DNA from: Ypsolopha sequella
Lineage: Eukaryota; Arthropoda; Insecta; Lepidoptera; Ypsolophidae
DNA length: 64,000 nt
Direction of reading: 5' to 3'
Assembly: GCA_934047225.1 (NCBI GenBank)
Contig: OW204005.1
Coordinates: forward strand, 20,344,396-20,408,395
Shown: positions 51,848 to 63,859 of the stretch, one piece after another
Layout: each line of letters begins with the position of its first letter
Numbering within the stretch: the first letter of the stretch is position 1
The notes under the pieces: generated by a model
Told to the model about the DNA's origin: nothing
The model's database searches: none
What the model saw: only the letters and a program-made list of their open reading frames with translations
Program-made: the position numbers and the translations under genes

Positions 51848-52693
51848 TTAAAGCGAAACCGGTTGGGTGTCACTTGGATTGGATTGTCACTCCAATGGAG
51901 TGAATTCGCTTGGATTGTCACTCCAAGCGAAAAAACGCGCAGTGAGAGAGTGACCGATTTAAGCCAAAATAGACAAAGGTACCTTTTTTACGGTTCCGTA
52001 CCTCAAAATTAAAAAACAAAACCCTTAAAGGATCACCTTGTTGCCCGTCTGTCTGTCTGTCAAGACCCTTTTGCTCGGGCCCCGTATGAGATATCAAGTT
52101 GAAACTAGTACCTCCTACAAAAGTCTACGGCGCCATGGTGCTGTACAAAAATCACGATAGAAAAAGTCATTGCATTTCACATACTCAATTTCATAATAAT
52201 TGTTAACACTCGCAAGGGAATCAAAACCTATAAAGCACTTCCAGTTGACATAGAAACTTGAAATTTCGTTTATAGGTAGGTCTTATAGCACGCATATACG
52301 TTTTTAGGGTTCCGTATCCATATAATGTGGTGGTACGGAACCCTTTGTGCGCGCGTCCTACTCCCAGCTGGCCAGTTTTTATTTTTAGAAATAAAAATAG
52401 CTAGCAAAATTCCCAGTTACAAAATTAAATATATTGTTTAAAACTACCTAATAAAATATAGTTGAGGTCTGGTCACTCCTATTTGTCAAACTTTGAGAAA
52501 CTGTATCGACGAAGACCTCATTTCAGTTATTATTTCTATCGAGTGAAAGTCTTTCAATCGCGTTTCTGTGTAACAGAAATCTAGAAAAAGGTTCCAAAAA
52601 TGTTAATTAATTTATCAAACTATATAGTAGCTTAATACTGAAAGTAGTCAAAACGACTATAAAAAGTGCCAATATTCAAATTCGTCGCCTTAA
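51848..52693 (-). mobile_element. Repeat family X, copy 5, with repeat Q inserted at 51985-52375
   Basis: The X sequence breaks after ACCTTTTTT at about 51988 and resumes with ATTTTTAGAAATAAAAATAG at about 52380. It ends GTCGCCTTAAG. The left limit is approximate. Confidence 0.6.
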
Positions 52694-53257
52694 GACTGTA
52701 CCTGAGCCTAGAGCATGACCAACTCCAGTCTATCTAGGATTCGTTTGAAGAAATTCGGACTCTCCTTGTATTGAAAAAAATATATTTGGTTTATTAATCT
52801 TTTCTCTAGGGATCTTACGTATAAACAATGTACTAAGATTTATACTTTTGTCAAAAAAAATATTTTGCACCCTCTCTTTTTTTGGTTTTCAAACGTTCGC
52901 TTGAAGAACGCGGATAAGAGATCAACTTGATTTTTTTTTCATAAAATAGGTAATAGAAATATGAAGGTATATCACCTAAATTCAATATTTTTTTCCCTAC
53001 AAAATATTTCAGTATTAGCTATAAACACACCAATTTGTTGTTTCGCTGCGTGATCACTAGTATTACGCGTCAAAGAAAAAGAGGCCAAAGAGCCAACATA
53101 TAATCGTCTCTATGAAAAGCAAATAAAGTCTTTGCCATTAGACTTATTGTGCTGGAAGGGTTATAAAAAAAGTTGCCAGAGTATGCTATCTTCTTAATGA
53201 AACGGTTGACAAGTACAAGGTTTTTTTACTTGTTAAAATTGATCGTTCCAGATAAGA

Positions 53258-53330
53258 GGTTCGGTAGCGCAGTCGGTAGCGCGCCTGTGATGCAAGCAGG
53301 AGGTCGCAGATTCGAATCCTGGCCCGAGAA
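53258..53330 (+). ncRNA. tRNA-derived sequence (degenerate tRNA or SINE head)
   Basis: A box-like TAGCGCAGTCGGTAGCGC, a foldable anticodon stem (CCTGT/GCAGG) and a B box AGATTCGAATCCT are in tRNA order over 73 bp. The position before the presumed anticodon TGC is A, not T, and the T stem has mismatches, so a working tRNA is unlikely. Confidence 0.6.
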
Positions 53331-53619
53331 ATCATTTTCAAATATTTGTTTACTTTAAGTTTGTTTCTAGTTGATCTTTTCTAGTTTATAAATTACATAA
53401 TGTACTATAAAATATTTAGAGTATCCTAAGCTATGGATGTCGATATAAAAACATATAATACATGTTTTTTTAATCATAATGTAATCATAAGTTCCACCCA
53501 TGTTCCACCAAGCGCCGAATACATATTATTATATATACGACAAAATACTTATTTATTAGATATCAATGATATATTATGTTTTGTCCAAGTTAGATATACA
53601 TGCTTTTTATAGTAGATAT

Positions 53620-54790
53620 AGGGCGTAGAGATCTGACGACCCCATCGCCCTCTGGTACGTCCAGTACGTCCAGTGCAATCAGTCAGTCGATGGTGAGTGG
53701 CGACACCACGGACGCTACCTCCAGGGGACACTATCACACATGCGCTTACACATACACATACACATACACACAGCAACACACCCCCCGCCTCTGCGGCCAG
53801 AGTGGAAATGCAAGAGCGGAACCTATGCTCCAGGTTGGAAGTGTAAAATGTCATAACGCCGGGGGCACTTGACTGTATAAGGATCTTGCACCCCGCAGAC
53901 TCACCTCTCGACAACCTTAGCTGCTTACATAGTGTTGCCCCCTGGCCGCCCCATGGTGGTTAGATGGGGGGCCCACAACGGTTATCAAGCAACAAGTCAC
54001 CATCTGCCATACTTAAATTTGTGAGAGATTTTCAAAGCAGATGTCTGTTATCTTACTCCATATCCGGCCCATTTAGCATCCCATCCTCATAGCCCATCCT
54101 CCCTGGCAATAGTTTGGCAACTGTGGGGGACTGTCCGTTAGTGTATCTCAATGATACATTGAGGAAGAGGCCTCCATGGATGCAGCGATCTCACATTTAG
54201 ATTAAACTAGCGACCCGCCCCGGCTTCGCACGGGTGCAATGCTGATACTAAATATCCTACAGTATTTAAGGTACTTTAATTGGATAAGGATTAATGCTGT
54301 ATTGCTTAAAAACGCTTCGTAAATAAGCCAATTTCTAGTAAAAAGTAAAGGATAAAAAATGGTTATTGTGGGTTATCCCTAAGAGATAGACATATACCAT
54401 GGCGGACTTTTTACATTAATTTGATCTATCTCGTAGGGTTCAGCAAGCGTTTGCAATGTAAGCGCAATAAAAAATGTGTTTATTTACGACATCACACTAA
54501 AAACCTCTAAAACTATCAGTGTTTCTCTACTATAAATTATGCATGTATAATACATATAAACCTTCCTCTTGAATCATTCTATCTATTAAAAAAAACTGCA
54601 TGAAAATCCGCTGCGTAGTTTTAAAGATCTAACCATACAAAGGGACAAACAGACAGCGGGAAGCGACTTGTTTTATTCTATGTAGTGATGTAGTGAAATA
54701 CAAAGGCCTCTTCAATTTTGGCTTCGGCCCCATGAATGCCTTTCAAATGACCGGGTCCCTATGGGCCCGTGACTGAAAAGTGTACCTACA
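53620..54790. mobile_element. LINE 3' UTR debris split by a Helitron
   Basis: The end (ATTTAGATTAAACT, then CTCTTCAATTTTGGCTTCGGC and CCATGAATGCCTTT) resembles 21290-21345. The Helitron 54207-54688 interrupts it. A (CATACA)n microsatellite is at 53745-53775. Confidence 0.45.
54207..54688 (-). mobile_element. Short non-autonomous Helitron, 482 bp
   Basis: On the - strand it begins TCACTACATAGAATAAAAC after A and ends with a GC hairpin (CCCGTGCGAAGCCGGGGCGG) and GTCGCTAG before T. These are the Helitron end rules. No gene is inside. Confidence 0.8.
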
Positions 54791-55717
54791 TAATAATAAT
54801 ATTGTCATAATAATAAATACGCAAATGGCTCTATTTATCTCAGTAACTCGTGCGGCAATGTTAAAAGTAAATGCACATTTTTATTCCTAAGGAAATGGAA
54901 AAGCTATAGCAGCGGAAATTCAATTAATTTTTTGATTTTTATGTAAAAAGGAAACTATTCTAAAATCTTTTATATTACACCGCGTGTCTATGAGCACGTG
55001 TTCGCCTTAACTTTCAAATTGCGCTGTTCGCTGTTAATTAATATACTTGTATCAACATTTTCCAAAATTTTGAATTTTGTAACTTATCTCGTAAAAATCT
55101 ATCCCATCAAAAACATAAAATCTCGCAACGCAATTCTTCCACCGTAAAAAGTTGTGAGATCTTCTAGTGTCATACAAACTTATAGATGCAGCTGGAAACA
55201 TACATTTTGTATAGACTTTGTATGGAAATATTAAATTACCAACCGCAAATAACGTTTTTATATTTTTTTGTTGCAAAGTACACTTAAAATTAACCGCATG
55301 CAAAATTTCAAGTTTGTAGGCCTGCTGGAACACCTTTAGACTTTTGATGATCAGTCAGTCAGTCAGTGACAAAATAAGGGAACTTTGACTTGATATATTT
55401 CGTAATCAAATATAGGTACAAACCTGTAATTTGGGGGTAGAAGTAAGTTTAGTAATTACTCTGGGTAACTGAAATTTCAAACTTCTGTCTTTATCCACAA
55501 CGAAGATACAGGGGGGTTGAAAGTGCCGTGAGTTGCTTCGAGAAAAGGATGATACGGCCGTTCCGCGTTTTTTTTGCGAGACTTGACGGGGGCACTGCCG
55601 TGCCCCCAGATGACTTCAAAATCCCTCATTGCTTAAGTTTTTACCACAACTCTACAAAAATAAAAGTTTGATGTAACCTTGGAACTGTGGATTACAAAAC
55701 GAAAAAAATACCGTTTG

Positions 55718-55880
55718 ATTTATATAAAAACGGCTCAACTCAATACGTGTTATGATCAGGAAAGCCGACCAGTTTCAGCAGATTTAGACTGCCTTCATCT
55801 GGGCGAGTGAAGACGTTTACGCGACGACGTTACGCCTCGCACAGTGTGAGTATTGAGGTGAGCCGTTTTTATATAAATCA
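55718..55880. mobile_element. Palindromic MITE (ACGGCTCAACTCAATA arms)
   Basis: TGATTTATATAAAAACGGCT and its complement are the ends of a 163-bp hairpin. The centre holds CGCGACGACG. Confidence 0.65.
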
Positions 55881-56021
55881 TGAATTATCCTCAAGTCTCA
55901 CTTAATTATATAAAATACCGTTTTCTTATTTAAAAATTGTAAATTTTGTGCTAAGCTATTACGTAGCTAGTAATGTTAGTAATATTACTTTTAATTTAAT
56001 TTTGTATCAGTAGTTTATATA

Positions 56022-56448
56022 CAGTGTGTCCCTCGTACAAGTGCACATCCGAAAGTGGGTGAAACTAGATCTAAATATATCGACAAAAATAAAGTTTTTT
56101 TTTTTTTTAATTTTTTTTTTCTTTAAATAATACTCCACCTGGATCCCAAATCTTTGTATGGGACGCGAACGCAGTGCCTTTGGTTAACCGCTCGTAGGAA
56201 ATATTGTATTTATGTTAGAACGTTGTAATTTTTTTTTGTGAGAAAGATAATGGAATAGGCAATGATAAATAGGAATAAAAGTATAGTGAATTGGGGACAT
56301 TATTTTGAAAAAAATTAACTACTACTGAAAAAAAACAAAGATTTATGTAACAAAAATTTTCTAAAAAGAAAAAAAACATTTTTTTGTCGATAAAATAAGG
56401 TCTAGTTTCACCCCTTTTCGGATGTGCATTTGTACGAGGGACACACTG
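56022..56448. mobile_element. TA-flanked palindromic MITE, copy 2
   Basis: Same ends (CAGTGTGTCCCTCGTACAAG) as 28188-28795, with TA on both sides. It is shorter, with 427 bp. Confidence 0.8.
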
Positions 56449-56540
56449 TATAAACGATGAATATATTTTTGTCGTAAATTGTTCCCCACTTCAAAGTTAC
56501 GTCGACCATCAAATCTGTCAGGAACGCATTCTTATCCCTC

Positions 56541-56900
56541 GGCCACAGCTTCAGGCTTCGAGAGGCGCGCCAAGCGGTTCTTCTTGCGACGCGCGACGGC
56601 ACCAGTCGAGAGAACAAATGTATGAAGTTGTATAGAGCCGGCTATGGGTCGCCGCTCGCGCGTCTTGTCCGGTTTCGAGTGACTTGCGCTCTCAGGACGG
56701 CGATGTGTGAAGAGACCGGCGGTTGAAATGGTGATCAAGCGCAGAGGACGAACCTAGTGTCAAGCGCTTTGAGCGAGCGAGCGCGCTATACATCCGATGC
56801 GGTGGAAGGCGCCGACGGGTGTCGTGGCAGGGCAAAGCCCGTCGCAAAAACCGCCTGGAAGCGCAGCAAGAAGCGCCGCCAGAAGCCTCAAGCTGTGGCC
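56541..56900. mobile_element. GC-rich element with GGCCACAGCTTCAGGCTT ends, copy 1
   Basis: The inverted ends of about 18 bp enclose GC-rich DNA with short false frames. Part of it (GCAGGGCAAAGCCCGTCGCA) recurs inverted at 63437-63661. Confidence 0.6.
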
Positions 56901-57699
56901 ATCTGGCGTTAGAGCAGCTGGAGTTCAGCACTGCGTACGCGCTGCATAGAATACGGTAATTCGGCTGTTTTTTTTAATTCAATGTGAATTTTTGTATAGA
57001 TCAATTTAACAAGTTTTTAAAATAAAAACTTTTTTCTCGGATTCATAACATGTTTTAGATGTCTTTTAAGGAGTTTTACTTAGTAGAATTATCATCACAC
57101 GGCATTAATTACGCGAGTAACAAAGTCGTATGAAACATAAAGCGTGTGAAAAATGTTGCGAGAATAGCCGCCCAGGTAAAAAGAAATGCTTGGCACGAGT
57201 GGAAACACGATTTCAAAATTGCACCAGAATTACGAGTGGAAACACGAAAATTGCATAGTAAAAGTTAAGTGCTAAGTGAAAACATAAGAAAAGAATATCG
57301 TTTACAAATTCAAATTTTAATTGACTCAACTCAACTAAAACTCTGGAGAATTGAAAAATCACATGAGAGAATTGAAACTTCAAAAACTATTGAAGAAATG
57401 TTGCCAATTTCGACTCGATTATAATCAATTTATGAGTCCAAAACATTTGTAAAGTTAAATAAAATATGTCTTGTGGAAAGATTAATGCAAAAAATAACAT
57501 AGGTATACAAAAAAAGGAACCATGAAAAGCTTTAGCAACTTCACCATTGTTTTTTGTGTTCCTCTAATTTTGTCCATAGGTGTAGTAGCTTCTTTAGGAC
57601 TTCAAAAAGTTCCAAAAATATCGCGGTAGCACCTGAAAGTTTGTTGCATGAGTTTTGTGCATTTGAAATACTTCTCTCTTTTATACAACCTTTTCTTAA

Positions 57700-58322
57700 C
57701 TTTTCTTGACATTTCAATACTGACCATAAAATAGATTTCCTAATTTTGAATTAAAGGACCACTCCCTTTGTGAATGTGGAATTGAAGATGGTACAATTGA
57801 ACATATTTTATTAATATATATAAATAACTCTCCTTCTTTATTTGATCTTTTAATTCTAAACAAAGTAAGCCTCCCAACTAGTCCTTCATATATCCTTTCC
57901 TTTTCTGATAAAGACGCCACTAGAGCATTAGCCTCATTCTTAGTCCTCAACAAAATCGCACTGTAGATATGTAGACCACTATAATCCATTACAGATGTCA
58001 TCCAACCCTTCTTATTTATCTAACTGTATAATTAAAACAGGTATACCTTACTATATACTAGTAATATCCTTTTGTAAGTTTATTCCTCCACTATGTATCT
58101 AACTTCACCATACGAAGCAAACTTTTATTTTACTCATCTTCATACGAATATTATATTTCCATCGATCGATATTTTATATTTATTATAATTTTATTTCTCT
58201 CAAGAGGTAATAATTCGTCCCTCTCTTCTTCTTATTATACTTTTCTTTTAATATCACTTGACGCTGGCAAAACTGACCTTTAAAAAAGGAGCCCGTACTT
58301 GCCATAAAAAAAAAAAAAAACA
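57700..58322 (+). pseudogene. Jockey-type LINE 3' end with poly-A
   Basis: Frame 57733-57966 encodes CECGIEDGTIEHILL (zinc motif whose last cysteine has become Y) and RALASFLVLNKIAL, then TAG; a 340-bp 3' UTR and a run of 16 A follow at about 58305. It is 5'-truncated and decayed. Confidence 0.75.
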
Positions 58323-59344
58323 AAAGGTGAAGTGAAGTGATGTCATTTTTTAAGGAAGAAAATAAAATGTCAGAAGAGAAGTAGAATGTTTACAGGAAAT
58401 ATTGTAAAATAAATATTTTTAATGACTACATTCGTAAACAGAGTCGAAGTTAAACAATTGAATAATTTATTTATTTAGAATAAGAAAAGAAGGGAACGGC
58501 TGGTGAGTTTTTAGTTGGAATAACATTTGTTTTATTTGTTCTTGTTTTGGTCTTCAAAATATAAAGAAAATATATTTCGTTCTTTACAGTTAAATGCCGT
58601 TCCTTATTCGTATAGAATACTATTTGCTTGGAAGCGATTAAGACATCATAATTAACGATGGTAGAATATGGATATTTCCTTCTACTTGATGTACTTTATA
58701 AAGAACAACATGTGAACCAGTCGAAAGATAAGTGGTATTAGCCATATCTAATTTTTATGTAAATATTAAAAAGTTCTAGAGGAGGAGAATTTATTTTGTC
58801 CTTTATATAGGACAACAATTTAGTAAATAATTGTACTGTGTCGGGTATGAAATAGAACTCAATAAATAAATATGTACTAGAATGTTGTACTTATGAACAC
58901 AGAAGGGGATATAAAATAATTTATTGTGATTTAATATCAAGTGAGGAAACTAATTTGGTTACAGTTGTTTTGTTATTTTGTTGTTAAATATTTATAATTT
59001 CTAGGTTTTCTTGATTTTACCTAATAAAATTAAGTGGCGCCCATTAACTGTGTTTTAATTCTAAACCGTACCTCTAAGAGCTAGCCGAGTCAAAAACTTT
59101 GTAACAAGTTTTAAATAAAACAACTGTAAAACGCTCATCAGATAACGAACTCAATGTGTTTACTGAATCATAATCTTGTGTCGTGTTTATGACCTGAGTC
59201 AAAAGACCTTCGGATTGAAAATGTCTGTCCGCTTTGGCTGTACAGCAATATTCAGCAAAGTCAGCATAGACCAAACACACACCTGACATATTTACGTCAC
59301 GGTATGGGATTCGAGCGATCGACAAAATACGAATTTAGAGGCTA
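58323..59344. other. AT-rich stretch without recognised gene
   Basis: An 83-codon frame on the - strand (59074-59325) ends close to the X copy and matches nothing I know. The remainder shows no frame or repeat structure that I can name. Confidence 0.3.
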
Positions 59345-60760
59345 TTAAGAGGCTATGTGAATTTTATTTTTGTCACTGTCACTCCAAGCGAAAACACGCT
59401 CAGTGCGAGAGGGGCGGATTCAGGGCGAAAGTGAAAAATGTTAGTTTTATATTTTTTATAAAAAAACTAAAATAGCTAGCATTTCAAATATTAAATCTCT
59501 AGATGTTGTTGAAACACACCTAATAAAATATGTTTGAGTTCTGTATATGCTTCTTATTTGTCAAACGAGGAGAAAAAGTGTGTTTCAAGACCTCATTTCA
59601 ACAATTATTTCTATCGAGGAGAATTTATCCAAACATGTTTTCCAATTTCAAATCCCTAGATTATACAGGATGGAAAAAATTTAAGGGCCCTGAAGGGGAA
59701 CTACCTTAAATCCATTAGTTAGCTCATTTTACTGAAAGAAAACATTCCTTTATTTTTTAAAAGAAACAAAACTGCATTCAAAGATTTTCTAAAATTCGCT
59801 TGTCTCACCCGGGAATCGAACCAACTAAAAATCAAAAAAATAAACCCTCGCTATTTTATTATACGAATCGGTAGGATTATTGTTCAGGATAAAATTTGTT
59901 TTATAAACATTTAGTCTTACACTCATCTGTTGTACGATACCGATGAAATTTAATATTTATTACAAGTTCTTTATTAACAATACCCTTGTAAAGTAATAAT
60001 GATACGCCATTATTACACAATGACAGCACGGAATGAAAACAAAACAAAACAAAATTTGAAATTCGAACGAATACTTTTATTGATTTTAAAAATGTTGAAA
60101 GTTATCGTTCGAACTTCAAATTAGTTGCTCCGCGTTGCAAAATAATACGTGCCCTTTTTCAACATTCGTCAGTACGCCTAGTGCAAGAAGGAATTGTGCT
60201 GTGCATAGATTTTTTAGTACCATTCAACGATTTTCTTATTGGAGTCTTTAACAAGGTACTTAAGATAAATAACATTAGCATGCTTGTACTTTATACGATG
60301 TCTTTCGATGAAAGAGAGATAAGAAAATTATAACGTGTCATTTACTTGTTACAAGTGAACAGTAAATATTTAATTTCATGGGTACCTCGTACAACAGATG
60401 AGTGTAAGACCAAATGTTTATTTGACAAATTTTATCCTGAACAATAACCCTACCGATTCTTATAATAAAATAGCGAGGGTTTATTTTTTAAATTTTTAGT
60501 TGGTTTGATTCCTGGGTGAGACAAGCGAATTTCAGAATATCTTTGAATGCAGTTTTGTTTCTTTTAAAAAATAAAGCTATGTTTCCTTTCAGTAAAATGA
60601 GCTAACTAAAGGATTTAAGGTAGTTTCCCTCCAGGGCCCTTACATTTTTTCCATTCTGTATAGTCAAAATGCATATACCAGAAACTGATTATAATTTTCC
60701 GTGTATTTCATGAAATACAAAGAAATGAAAAACCCGTCTTTTTTTTGCATATCGCCTTAA
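59345..60760 (-). mobile_element. Repeat family X, copy 6, split by FB1 copy B
   Basis: X starts at TTAAGAGGCTATG and reaches AAATCCCTAGATTATA at 59665; it resumes with TAGTCAAAATGCATATACC at 60659 and ends GCATATCGCCTTAA. The uninterrupted copy 3 is continuous over this point. Confidence 0.85.
59666..60658. mobile_element. Long inverted-repeat MITE FB1, copy B (uninterrupted)
   Basis: 993 bp between TA dinucleotides, with CAGGATGGAAAAAATTTAAG and its near complement as ends. Arms of about 330 bp surround a unique centre that matches 11543-11900 (reverse). No transposase is coded. Confidence 0.88.
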
Positions 60761-62515
60761 CTTAAACGTCAGTAGCCTAGCGCAAAGTGCATAACTTAAC
60801 TTTGTATATTTTGGTATGTGGCAGTTAACACCAATAGTTCAGTAAAAGTGAGGTTTATAAAGCATGAGTTTCAAATTAAGTTTGGACCTTCGCGTTATTT
60901 TTTCCAATAATTAATTTCCACCCAAAGGTTGTCTGGAAGAAATCGCTATAAGTGATAAGGCCGCCAATCGTTACCTTCTTATATAAGTTTGTTTTTTTAC
61001 CTGATTAAATTTAGGGAAATGCTTAAGACTATACACCCTACTAATAAGTCTATATCTGTATATACTCGTACTAATTACCTTTTTTTTTATTGTTTTTTGT
61101 CTTGTTACGCATTTTTGGTTTTTGTTTTTATTTTCTTTAATTTAGTTATAAGCCATTTCTGCCAATTGTTATTGATTTTTCAATTTAGTAAATGAAATTT
61201 TTAACGACTCGTAAATACCTTATCATGCAATTGTAACGAAGGTAGCTGAAAACCAGCGCCAACTAAAGCATGTTTTGGATGGCACATAGCTGAGCTACAT
61301 CCTTTTGTCGTGTTGTTATTTTTATCTATAGATTACTCCCTACTTAACTAAACCTTTTCTACTGTGTTAGCTATAAGTTCTTTTTTTTTGTAAACGCACC
61401 AATAAATTTATTTTCTTTCCTTCTTTATTTTTAATTTGCAAAGCAAAAAGTTTTTATGTTTCCAACATAAGCTGCCGCCTCGAAGAAGAAAATAACAAAG
61501 TCTGTGAATATGTAAATTAAGTAACTCGCATATTAAATCTTTTTATTTCTCTATGTAGAGAAACTAGTTTCTTTTTTAATAGTTATTTTTACCTTTCTTA
61601 TCTAGACATAGATGAGGATTTCACCCCAAAAAATATATTTCTTGAATTTTAATGGATCGAGAAAGTCTTGCTGATGGAAGGGACATGCGACGTCACAGTT
61701 GTTATCGCTTTCCGTAACTGTGAGCACACTTCAAGACAATTTTAGGGAAAATTAAACAAGGCATACATACGAGTATCTCTTATATTGATTTTATTTTTTG
61801 CTATGTTTTTATATAAGTATTGTGTTTATAAACATCCCTGTGACGGAAGTTGCAGACCAAAACAACAACCTGTGGGCCTACAATGTGTTTTGCACTCGAT
61901 ACTCGTTAGCGACTGCCTAAAATATTTTGTATGAGAAATTGCACAGCGCCCCTAGCGGTTTACGTGAGGAACTACATGGTAGGCCTACTGTAGACAGTGG
62001 TTAGACGAACTGCTGAAAGATTAGTATTAGGAGGATTATATTATGATTAGAATAGCAATTTTTTACTTTATGATATTATACTTATTAATTTTTCTGCAGT
62101 TTTGACATGTTTCATTATGTTATTTTAATTTATTATAAATTGTTGACATCCATATGTAATTTATTTAATTCTAAGAAAATATTGTACTTATTACTATCAT
62201 TATTTATGTATAATTATTAATTCTTTTGTTTTTAACTACTTAATGTAGTCAAATGTTTGATGATTTATTTTTCAAATCGCTATAGTTTTCCTGTAATCGG
62301 CTAGTTTTCATCTATATCTTTTATGATTAAAAATATCTTTTATGTCTTTATTTAGTATAACATTTACAGTATTTAAACGCAGTACAAAAGTAAATCTGGG
62401 TATGAAGAGATTCCAGCTATGAGCTTTTCATATCCAGATTTTGTTTAAATCTTTACAAAAAATACTTTAAAAACATATTATTAAGTTACTATTAAAACCT
62501 AGGTCTTGATCCCAA
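60761..62515. other. AT-rich intergenic stretch
   Basis: No gene or clear repeat structure seen. A weak inverted pair, GTGGGCCTACAATGT and ACATGGTAGGCCTAC, lies at 61872-61992. Confidence 0.4.
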
Positions 62516-62737
62516 CTACTTATTCTGAAACTCCATCTGTATCTTTTCTAGGCTCCTCCTCTTGGTCTCCGGCACGCACACAACGGTATACACAGCGCCG
62601 AACAACGATACAGCCGCGAACACATAGAAGACGACATGTTCGCCGAACATGTTCGCGACCGGCGCGAACATCAATACGGTCAAAGAGCTGTTCGTCCATG
62701 AAAACATCATCACTGCGCCTGACAGACGGGCTCGTAA
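62516..62737 (-). CDS. Second sugar transporter, last exon
   Basis: After the acceptor TTTTTTTGCAG, 73 codons and a stop encode TM11-12 and PETKRRSLEKIQ. The start phase and length match exon 7 of the gene at 39113-48885, and many residues agree (for example SLEKIQ, FGAVYT against FGVIYT). So it is a tandem paralogue in the same orientation, with its other exons right of the window. PETKGKS has become PETKRRS. Confidence 0.88.
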   Translation of the reverse strand, partial: LRARLSGAVMMFSWTNSSLTVLMFAPVANMFGEHVVFYVFAAVSLFGAVYTVVCVPETKRRSLEKIQMEFQNK

Positions 62738-62969
62738 CTGCAAAAAAATTAAATCTCGTCATAGGAAAGTAAACAATAATAAACTTTTACCCCGTAATCA
62801 AAATATTTTCATTCCATTGCATACATTAAATACATTCCGGTGGTACAGTAGTTTAAATGATGGCTAAATTTGATATGCAGATAGCATTTTTGATGTGCAA
62901 TAAAGTTTTCCCAATTATACGTATTGTCCAACAGCATATAAAACAAATCACAAAGTTATTTTTACGAAA

Positions 62970-63400
62970 TAAGGCGATATGTAAAAGTTTTAGCGTCCCT
63001 GTTACTCCATATGCGAAAAAACCCTCAGTGCGAGATGGACGGATGTGTGGAAAAGTAGCAAAAAGGCCGTTTTTTATTAATATAAAATGTACTGAAGTTG
63101 CTTTCAAAATTTCGTTTAACCAGGTCCTCGATACAGTTAAAACCCATCTAATAAAATATAATTGCAGCCCATATGTCATTCTAAATTGTCAAACCAGAAG
63201 AATTGGTGTCGAAAGATCTCATTTCCATAAATATTTCTATCGAGCCGAATTCCTCCAATCGCGTTTCTGTTTAACAGATCCCTAGAAAAAGATTCCAAAA
63301 ATAAAATACTTTTATTAATTTTTATCAAAATAATACGATTATTTACTGAAGTAGATATGCAAGTTCTAAAAGTGTCGATTTTTTTTCCGTAGCACCTTAA
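62970..63400 (+). mobile_element. Repeat family X, copy 7
   Basis: TAAGGCGATATG to GTAGCACCTTAA. It is most like copy 1 and shows the empty site of MITE Y. It lies just upstream of the last exon of the second transporter. Confidence 0.75.
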
Positions 63401-63436
63401 GACATTTTCGTCTTTATTTGTTGACAATAACGCCAG

Positions 63437-63661
63437 GGCCACAGCTTCAGGCTTCTGGCTGCGCTTCCAGGCGGTTTTTGCGACGGGCTTTGCCCTGCTA
63501 TGACACCCGTCGGCGCCTTCATGTTCGTCCTGTGCGCTCAATCACTGTTTCAACCATACGCCTTCCCGCACACCGCTGTCGCAAGAGCGCAAAAGTCACT
63601 CGAAGCCGAACAAGATATATTTGTTCACTTAGCGCATCTCTCAAAGCCTGAAGCTGTGGCC
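63437..63661. mobile_element. GC-rich element with GGCCACAGCTTCAGGCTT ends, copy 2
   Basis: Same ends as 56541-56900 and a shared inverted block GGCGGTTTTTGCGACGGGCT. It is shorter, with 225 bp. Confidence 0.6.
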
Positions 63662-63859
63662 GAGGGGTAAGTACTTTGGTGGGGGCTTTATTCGTGAAAA
63701 GAAATGTATAAATTATTATTACATACGGCTTGAACACTCACGTGTGATTGTTGTTGACTATATGCCAACCGTTTCTCCGATACAATTTCGGCATTATCAA
63801 GGAGAGTGTCGTTATTAGGACGACGACGCGGCGTTCACCGTTGTTGTCAAACGGGCACT

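Noticed and set aside
53258..53330. Functional tRNA gene
   Set aside because: No U33, mismatched T stem and acceptor stem out of register; kept only as tRNA-derived.
59074..59325. 83-codon - strand frame with several cysteines
   Set aside because: No recognised motif, no clear splice sites; it abuts repeat family X.
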